DNA from: an uncultured Lachnospiraceae bacterium
GTDB taxonomy: Bacteria > Bacillota > Clostridia > Lachnospirales > Lachnospiraceae
Direction: 5' to 3'
Length of the DNA: 10,658 bases
Assembly (NCBI GenBank): GCA_934351835.1
Contig: CAKRJP010000033.1
Location: 1 to 10,658 of the forward strand
In this document: positions 5,991 through 10,658 of the stretch, piece after piece
Position numbering within the stretch: the stretch's first letter is position 1
How the letters are laid out: each line of letters opens with the position of its first letter
Program-made: the position numbers and the translations under genes
Notes under the pieces: generated by a model
Told to the model about the DNA's origin: nothing
The model's input: only the letters and a program-made list of their open reading frames with translations
Database searches by the model: none

Positions 5991-6106
5991 AATTCCGTGA
6001 GGGAGTAGTTCGCATGAAAATGTGATTTGTCAACATACCGGTGAAATGGGCATTTAATCCTAATCTGCTGCAGGACAGCATAGTCACCTGGCAAATCTTA
6101 AAGAAT
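5991..6106 (+). promoter_or_regulatory. yybP-ykoY manganese riboswitch aptamer
   Basis: The conserved landmarks of this Mn2+-sensing RNA are present in order: GAGGGAGTAG (about 5999-6008), a hairpin TCGCAT-GAAA-ATGTGA (6010-6025) capped by a GAAA tetraloop, GTCAACA (6029-6035), the helix GGTGA (6040-6044) with TCACC (6084-6088), the hairpin TGCTG-CAGGA-CAGCA (6066-6080), and CTGGCAAA (6088-6095). A plausible closing helix is ATTC/TGAG (5992-5995, 5998-6001) with CTTA/GAAT (6097-6100, 6103-6106). It lies between a strong promoter and a terminator, directly upstream of an mntP homologue, which is the classic target. Rfam family RF00080 is meant; boundaries are approximate. Confidence 0.9.
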
Positions 6107-6202
6107 GAGACTCATGTATGTTCTTGAACGAAAGAACTATCTTGTTGAAATACAAGATGTGTATTCCTTTCGTCCACTGAACATACGTGGGTCTCTTTTT
6201 TT
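6107..6202 (+). terminator. Riboswitch expression-platform terminator with extended apical structure
   Basis: GAGACTCATGTATGTTC (6107-6123) pairs over all 17 positions (two G-U pairs) with GAACATACGTGGGTCTC (6179-6195), followed by seven Ts (6196-6202). The roughly 55-base interior is itself structured: ACGAAAG (6128-6134) with CTTTCGT (6167-6173), and ATCTTGT (6139-6145) with ACAAGAT (6152-6158) around a TGAAAT loop. It ends 33 bases before the mntP ATG, so it would decide whether the operon is transcribed. It is much longer than a usual terminator hairpin. Confidence 0.9.
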
Positions 6203-6235
6203 CAGATCAACAACAAGTGAAACGAGGGAAAAATT

Positions 6236-6817
6236 ATGGCATTATTTATTGAATTGTTTCTAATGGGAGTAGGGCTTTCCATGGATGCATTTGCGGTATC
6301 TGTCTGTAAGGGCCTTGGTATGAAAAAGCTGAACAAGAAACAGGCCCTTGTGATTGGTCTGTATTTTGGTGGATTTCAGGCATTGATGCCGTTCATCGGC
6401 TGGGTGCTCGGAAGCCAGTTTCAAAAGTATATTACAAGTATCGATCACTGGATCGCATTTATTCTTCTGGGCTTCATCGGTGGAAAGATGATCATAGAAG
6501 CGATAAAAGAATGGAAAGAAGAAGATGTTGTAGAAGTGAAAGACCAGCCACTAGATCACAAAAATATGTTTATGCTGGCAATTGCGACAAGTATTGATGC
6601 ACTGGCAGTCGGTATTACATTTGCATTCCTGGAGACACCAATCGTTGAAGCGATCACAATTATCGGATTTACGACGATGATCATCTCAATCGCAGGAGTG
6701 GTAGTCGGGAACTTCTTCGGCGGCAAATACAAGCATAAAGCTGAATTAGCAGGAGGCATAATTCTTGTACTTCTTGGTCTGAAGATTCTGATTGAGCATC
6801 TCAGCGGAATGGCTTAA
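6236..6817 (+). CDS. mntP: Manganese efflux pump MntP
   Basis: A 193-residue inner-membrane Mn2+ exporter, close to the 188 residues of E. coli MntP. Two related halves each carry the family motif: GLSMDAFAVSVCKGLG (about 13-28, Asp17) and TSIDALAVGITFAF (about 118-131, Asp121); the equivalent aspartates are needed for export in E. coli. Other family features are YFGGFQALMPFIGWVLG (43-59) and GGIILVLLGLKILIEH near the end. About six membrane segments are expected, with a charged cytoplasmic loop (KEWKEEDVVEVKDQPLDHK) between the halves. ATG at 6236 with GAGG 7 bases upstream. It is placed behind a yybP-ykoY riboswitch and terminator, which should allow expression when Mn2+ is high. Confidence 0.95.
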   Translation: MALFIELFLMGVGLSMDAFAVSVCKGLGMKKLNKKQALVIGLYFGGFQALMPFIGWVLGSQFQKYITSIDHWIAFILLGFIGGKMIIEAIKEWKEEDVVEVKDQPLDHKNMFMLAIATSIDALAVGITFAFLETPIVEAITIIGFTTMIISIAGVVVGNFFGGKYKHKAELAGGIILVLLGLKILIEHLSGMA

Positions 6818-6880
6818 TATAAAAAGGGAAAAATGAATCGGCACAGAAATTTTTAAACATTAATGGAAAGGAAATGAATT

Positions 6881-7870
6881 ATGAGTGATTTTGTTCAAAG
6901 TGTACCATTTGCAGTGGTACTTTTGATTTTAGGTTTTGTATTTCTTGTAAAAGGAGCAGATGCTTTTGTAGAAGGATGCAGCAGCATTGCCAAAAGATAC
7001 CATGTTCCATCATTGATCATCGGAATGACAATCGTTGCCATGGGGACAAGTCTTCCGGAGGCAGCCGTCAGTATTACAGCGTCTGTTACCGGAAATAATG
7101 AGCTCGCGATCAGCAATGCTGTTGGATCAAACATCTTTAACCTGATGGTCGTGATCGGAGTCTGTACACTTTTTACCACAGTGGCAGTACAGATAAACAC
7201 CTTAAAGAAAGATTTCCCCATCTCTATTGCATGTGCAATACTGCTCTTACTCCTGTGTGCAATCGGTATGAATCTTGGACATGTTGACGGTATTATTTTT
7301 ATTGTTTTATTTGCGCTGTTTATTATGTATATGATCCGTTCAGCACAGACTTCACTCAATAAAAAGGAAGAGCCAGACGTTGAAGAAGCAGATTATCTGC
7401 TGGAGGCAGAAGAAATCCAGGAGATGTCGGTTGCAAAGAGTCTGATCTACATCATCCTCGGAGGGATCGCTATAACCCTGGGAAGTGACTGGGTCGTTGA
7501 CGGATCTTGCACTGTCGCAACAGCCTTCGGAGTCAGCCAGACACTGATCGGACTCACGATCGTAGCGTTTGGAACAAGTCTCCCGGAACTTGTCACCTCC
7601 ATTGTAGCAGCCAGAAAAGGTGAAGTAGATATGGCCCTTGGAAATGTCATTGGTTCAAATATTTTTAACATTCTGATGGTCCTTGGAATTGCCGCAGCAA
7701 TTTCTCCGGTTGCATTCTTAACGGAAAATATCATTGATATTGTAGTTTTACTCGTATTCAGTGTCATCGTATGGATTATGGCATGGACCCAAAAAGCACT
7801 CGATAAAAAGGAAGGAATCCTAATGCTGATCCTCTATGCCGTTTATGTTGTATATATCTGTATACGATAA
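6881..7870 (+). CDS. CaCA-family calcium/sodium antiporter (YrbG-like)
   Basis: A 329-residue cation exchanger of the Ca2+:cation antiporter superfamily, in the bacterial YrbG-type size range. The two alpha repeats are clear: GMTIVAMGTSLPEAAVSI (48-65) with NAVGSNIFN (79-87), and GLTIVAFGTSLPELVTSI (224-241) with NVIGSNIFN (255-263). GTSLPE and GSNIFN carry the ion-binding acidic and polar residues in this family. About ten membrane segments are expected. Between the halves is a strongly acidic loop (KKEEPDVEEADYLLEAEEIQ, 161-180). AAAGGAAA precedes the ATG. It follows mntP by 63 bases with no terminator, so it should be under the same Mn2+ riboswitch. Transport of Mn2+ as well as, or in place of, Ca2+ is possible but not shown. 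Confidence 0.92.
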   Translation: MSDFVQSVPFAVVLLILGFVFLVKGADAFVEGCSSIAKRYHVPSLIIGMTIVAMGTSLPEAAVSITASVTGNNELAISNAVGSNIFNLMVVIGVCTLFTTVAVQINTLKKDFPISIACAILLLLLCAIGMNLGHVDGIIFIVLFALFIMYMIRSAQTSLNKKEEPDVEEADYLLEAEEIQEMSVAKSLIYIILGGIAITLGSDWVVDGSCTVATAFGVSQTLIGLTIVAFGTSLPELVTSIVAARKGEVDMALGNVIGSNIFNILMVLGIAAAISPVAFLTENIIDIVVLLVFSVIVWIMAWTQKALDKKEGILMLILYAVYVVYICIR

Positions 7871-7932
7871 ATATGAAAAATGATTCACTGATGTGATAAA
7901 ATTCTACCTTTATATTGGAAACAGAAAACAGA

Positions 7933-7978
7933 AAAATCACTTGCCGGCAGATAAATTTCTGCCGGCAAGCGATTTTTA
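7933..7978. terminator. Strong bidirectional terminator
   Basis: CTTGCCGGCAGA (7940-7951) and TCTGCCGGCAAG (7958-7969) form a perfect 12-bp stem around TAAATT. Beyond one mismatch it is extended by AAAATC (7933-7938) with GATTTT (7971-7976), so a T-run follows on either strand. It lies 60 bases after the antiporter stop and just past the stop of the convergent lipoprotein gene, and serves both operons. Confidence 0.93.
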
Positions 7979-7987
7979 TTTTTTCAA

Positions 7988-9466
7988 TTAAAATCCTGTC
8001 AATCTGAAAAACATCAATTCATTTGCTGATCCGTCGTCTCGTTCCTGTGTCAGCATAATTAACAGAGAGCCGTCATCTAAAAGCTGCATATCTTCCAGCC
8101 ATGGATAACTGACACCAAATATGTCCTCTGTAGAAATTGCACCTATGTGCGTTCCATCTTTTGCCCAAAATTGTATTTCGCGCATATTTCCATCTGTAGC
8201 CACAAAACCATTTTCTGTTTCCGCCATGCCCGTAATGGAACCAAGCTTGTCCGGAGAACTGATATCTTCTCCACCTAATTTCAAAAGCTGATTGCCATCA
8301 TAATCATAGACAACAATTTTTGTGCCTTCGTCTTCCGCAGCCATGGAGCCGGCAACCATAATATGACTATTCGTGATCTGTACGTCATCTATCATGGAAA
8401 ACAGTCCCTTGCGTTCTTCATCGTTATTTAATCCGGTCAGTATCCACGGTTCTGCCGTCAGGTTACCGCCTTGATTCGCAATCTTCTGAGTATCACTGTT
8501 CACCCAGAAACTGATTCCCCATTCTCCGGATGGATGCATATTCAGATCTCCGTCTACTGTTGTCTGAAGTGCCTTTTTCCCATCTTTTACGCCAATTACA
8601 TCTCCAATTCCAGGTGAAAGATATAACATTCCACTGCTGTCCCCAGACAAATATTCAAAATCATCGTCTAATTCCATCGAAGATACGAATTCAAGTCCAC
8701 TTTCTGAATATTCATAAGTATCCAGTTTGTTCTCCAGCAAATGGAATACCTGATTGCCCTGTTTTACAAACTGATGATCCATAATCTGCATAACGCCCTG
8801 TGCTTCTTTAAATGGGATATATTCCGGAACGATTGTATAAGAACCTACCATCTGCTCTGCCAATACAGGTTCAAAAGGCTCTCCCTCCCATGGCCATGGT
8901 GCGTCTTTATTTCCTTCATCCTCTAATTTCAGCACAATTCCTTCCAACAATTCCTTATCAGAATCATCTATTTCCTGTCCTTTTACTCTGATATCATAGG
9001 ATGTGCCAGACTGTTCATAGCGATACATATACGTTTTCTCTATGGAATTACCTCCCGGCATTGCTGCATATTCTGCATTTCCTATTGTTACAGTGTCCAT
9101 TTTTCCTTCAGCATATGCCTCTAAATCCACTCCAAAGGCAACTAAACTCTTTCGATATGCATATGAATCCTCCTTGGTTGCTTCTATAGAAATGACATTC
9201 TCGGATCCATCTGCTGTATCTCCATCAAAAAACCTAACATAAGAGTATTCTTCATCTTTCTTCATATTCTCTTTATCGTAGTTCCATGCCTTCGGATAAT
9301 ACACTGTGAATAAACTTAATTTAAGACTTTCTCTGTCTTTAAATTCTGTTTCTTCCTGCTCTGATTTCTCCGATTTTTTCTTCTCCGGATCCTTTTTTTG
9401 TCCACATGCCGCTATCATCATCATGCATATCATGATACACAGCACACACCACAGTTTCTTTTTCAT
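7988..9466 (-). CDS. Lipoprotein with C-terminal propeller-like region, function unknown
   Basis: I do not recognise this 492-residue protein as a named family. A lipoprotein signal peptide is clear: basic MKKK, hydrophobic core, lipobox IAAC with Cys21, then a charged low-complexity linker (GQKKDPEKKKSEKSEQEETE). Residues 45-175 look like a compact domain resembling the surface-protein fold that opens with LFTVYYPKAWNYD. After PWPWEGEPFEP (about 189-199) comes a long beta-rich part (205-492) with repeated strand patterns such as IVVYDYDGNQLLKLG, IQFWAKDGTHIGAI and MQLLDDGSLLIML, which look like blades of a beta-propeller. GGGAGG lies upstream of the ATG. It is the last gene of the operon, 40 bases after the other lipoprotein, and is expected to be anchored outside the membrane. 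Confidence 0.8.
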   Translation of the reverse strand: MKKKLWCVLCIMICMMMIAACGQKKDPEKKKSEKSEQEETEFKDRESLKLSLFTVYYPKAWNYDKENMKKDEEYSYVRFFDGDTADGSENVISIEATKEDSYAYRKSLVAFGVDLEAYAEGKMDTVTIGNAEYAAMPGGNSIEKTYMYRYEQSGTSYDIRVKGQEIDDSDKELLEGIVLKLEDEGNKDAPWPWEGEPFEPVLAEQMVGSYTIVPEYIPFKEAQGVMQIMDHQFVKQGNQVFHLLENKLDTYEYSESGLEFVSSMELDDDFEYLSGDSSGMLYLSPGIGDVIGVKDGKKALQTTVDGDLNMHPSGEWGISFWVNSDTQKIANQGGNLTAEPWILTGLNNDEERKGLFSMIDDVQITNSHIMVAGSMAAEDEGTKIVVYDYDGNQLLKLGGEDISSPDKLGSITGMAETENGFVATDGNMREIQFWAKDGTHIGAISTEDIFGVSYPWLEDMQLLDDGSLLIMLTQERDDGSANELMFFRLTGF

Positions 9467-9506
9467 GGTGTCTTCCCTCCCTTCATGATTTCCACATCCT
9501 TTTCAG

Positions 9507-10247
9507 TTATTCACTGTCACTTTTTACACAGTGGAATGTGTAGTAGTCATCATCATCACTGTAGTCTACTTTCAAAGTACCATCCTCATTTATCATCACT
9601 GTAAGAGATGGATTTTCTGATTCAATCGAACAATATCCCAGTGCAACTGACCATGGGAAAGTTCCAATCTCCTCGCCTTTATAAATAACTGTTACATTAC
9701 GGTCACTTTTGAAATCAAGACGCAGTGCATCATTGATGTTGTCTACTCCTTCCATAGAAGTCTGCGGTCCGTCTCCTAAAAGTTCTTCTACGCTTTCAGC
9801 GGCCCACTCACCTACGACTTCATTTTCCTCCTCTGTCAGATAGAGTGCAGGATCCATTGCATCCGTTCCATCCTTTGCAAAAATCACCTTTACTCCCATC
9901 TCGAGCATATTATCAAAAGAAATAATATCTTTTCCGATGATTCCCACCATTTCTTCTCCTTCGATGCTCAAGATAAACTGATCATCTTCGACAGACCATT
10001 TTCCATTCCCGGTAGTGTCTCCAGCTGTAAAGGAAACTTTTCCGCCATTTTTCACTTCAAATTCAAAATCGCCTCCGAAAACTTCATCCATACTGACAGA
10101 CATTCCCATCATCTGAGCGGACACCGCTACCCATTTTCCTTCATACGGGTTCTTCTCTCCTGTTTTTCCGGAGCCTCCACAACCGGTCAGTGCTAACATA
10201 CTGATAATAAGCACCAGTCCAAATAACAAATTCAACTTTTTTTTCAT
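9507..10247 (-). CDS. Lipoprotein with two lipocalin-like repeats, function unknown
   Basis: A 246-residue predicted lipoprotein with no family name I can give. The signal peptide has MKKK, a hydrophobic core and lipobox LTGC (Cys23), followed by GGSGKTGEKN. The mature part seems to be two related units: one from YEGKWVAVSAQ (35-45) to about 126, the other from VVGEWAAESVE (144-154) to the end. Each opens with G-x-W-x-A and goes on with alternating beta strands ending in G-x-W or P-W, like small lipocalin-type barrels. The ATG at 10247 is chosen over an in-frame TTG at 10265 because AAGGGGAG lies just before it and the lipobox spacing is then normal. It starts 18 bases after the AIM24 gene, so they are one operon. 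Two acidic patches near the C-terminus (DYSDDDDYY) are notable. Confidence 0.82.
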   Translation of the reverse strand: MKKKLNLLFGLVLIISMLALTGCGGSGKTGEKNPYEGKWVAVSAQMMGMSVSMDEVFGGDFEFEVKNGGKVSFTAGDTTGNGKWSVEDDQFILSIEGEEMVGIIGKDIISFDNMLEMGVKVIFAKDGTDAMDPALYLTEEENEVVGEWAAESVEELLGDGPQTSMEGVDNINDALRLDFKSDRNVTVIYKGEEIGTFPWSVALGYCSIESENPSLTVMINEDGTLKVDYSDDDDYYTFHCVKSDSE

Positions 10248-10265
10248 AATCTTCTCCCCTTCCAA

Positions 10266-10658
10266 TTACTTATTATCTGCAAAAAATGGAGTCAGCAATT
10301 CTGCTACCTTACTGATTGGCATTGTCTGCAAGATTACCTTTCCCGGTCCTTTAACGACGGTATTAAAAATACCTTCTCCTCCAATCAGCATATTTTTTAC
10401 TCCTTTTACAGTTACAACATCCATAGTGCAGGTTTCTTCCATTGCCGCTAAGTACCCCGTACTGATCACTATTTCCTGTCCGGCACTCAAATCATACTCC
10501 ACTGCATGTCCGTCAATTTCTACAAATGCAGTTCCATTTCCGCTCAATCTCTGCATAATGAAACCTTCTCCGCCAAACAATCCTTTTCCTAATTTTTTCT
10601 GGAAATGCATGGACAGTTCCACTCCTTCTTCTGAAGCAAGGAATGCGCTTTTCTGCAC
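10266..10658 (-). CDS. AIM24/TIGR00266 family protein, C-terminal part (cut by window edge)
   Basis: The last 130 codons of a gene that continues beyond the right edge. The sequence matches the AIM24/TIGR00266 family, glycine-rich beta-structured proteins of roughly 220-260 residues whose role in bacteria is unclear: FQKKLGKGLFGGEGFIMQRLSGNGTAFV (19-46, counting from the edge) is the hallmark, followed by GQEIVISTGYLAAME and the closing KGPGKVILQTMPISKVAELL. The codon at the window edge is not a start (the frame is open to the edge). It is the most upstream visible gene of the operon with two lipoproteins, so the promoter lies outside the window. Confidence 0.9.
   Translation of the reverse strand: MQKSAFLASEEGVELSMHFQKKLGKGLFGGEGFIMQRLSGNGTAFVEIDGHAVEYDLSAGQEIVISTGYLAAMEETCTMDVVTVKGVKNMLIGGEGIFNTVVKGPGKVILQTMPISKVAELLTPFFADNK

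Noticed and set aside
6895..7767. Long reverse-strand open frames opposite the antiporter (154 and 106 residues)
   Set aside because: They lie opposite a clear CaCA gene, have no ribosome binding site and give no family-like sequence; they are antisense shadows.
10248..10265. Lipoprotein start at the TTG at 10265
   Set aside because: The codons coincide with the ribosome binding site of the ATG at 10247, and the signal peptide is normal from that ATG.

Overview
The window reads as chromosome of a low-GC, Gram-positive gut Clostridia member, most likely Lachnospiraceae. This is inferred from strong AGGAGG ribosome binding sites, AT-rich promoters of sigma-A type, lipobox lipoproteins, and gene families typical of that group (DUF975, DUF3169, PadR plus HAAS/permease-prefix proteins, VanRS-like two-component systems). 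No species can be assigned from the sequence alone. No tRNA, rRNA, CRISPR array, insertion sequence or phage gene is visible.

Layout. (1) Positions 1-118 hold an unassigned tail of whatever lies to the left, ending in a Rho-independent terminator. (2) Positions 121-1227, plus strand: three near-identical palindromes overlap a good promoter and precede a two-gene operon, a 70-residue XRE regulator and a DUF3169 membrane protein whose start overlaps the XRE stop. (3) Positions 1238-5768, minus strand, are an envelope-themed block read right to left: a DUF975 membrane protein, an OmpR/PhoB-type response regulator, its sensor kinase, then (after a second promoter) a PadR repressor and a SEDS-family (FtsW/RodA/SpoVE) protein carrying an extra N-terminal HAAS/permease-prefix domain. 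(4) Positions 5833-6202 are a divergent control region: an 11-bp-period direct repeat that looks like the response-regulator box on the left, and a promoter, a yybP-ykoY (Mn2+) riboswitch and a large intrinsic terminator on the right. (5) Positions 6236-7870, plus strand: mntP (Mn2+ exporter) followed by a CaCA-family Na+/Ca2+ exchanger-like protein, closed by a strong bidirectional terminator. (6) Positions 7988-10658, minus strand: an operon of an AIM24/TIGR00266 protein (cut by the right edge) and two lipoproteins without recognised function.

How the parts may work together. The mntP-antiporter pair should be switched on when cytosolic Mn2+ rises, through the riboswitch and terminator. The two-component system probably senses an envelope signal and controls its own operon. 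The PadR/HAAS-SEDS pair looks like a regulated accessory cell-wall polymerase, though no class B PBP partner lies in the window. The most distinctive things seen are the HAAS-SEDS fusion, the riboswitch expression platform with its outsized terminator and a repeated 7-mer shared with the aptamer, the phased operators of both regulators, and the uncharacterised AIM24-lipoprotein operon.
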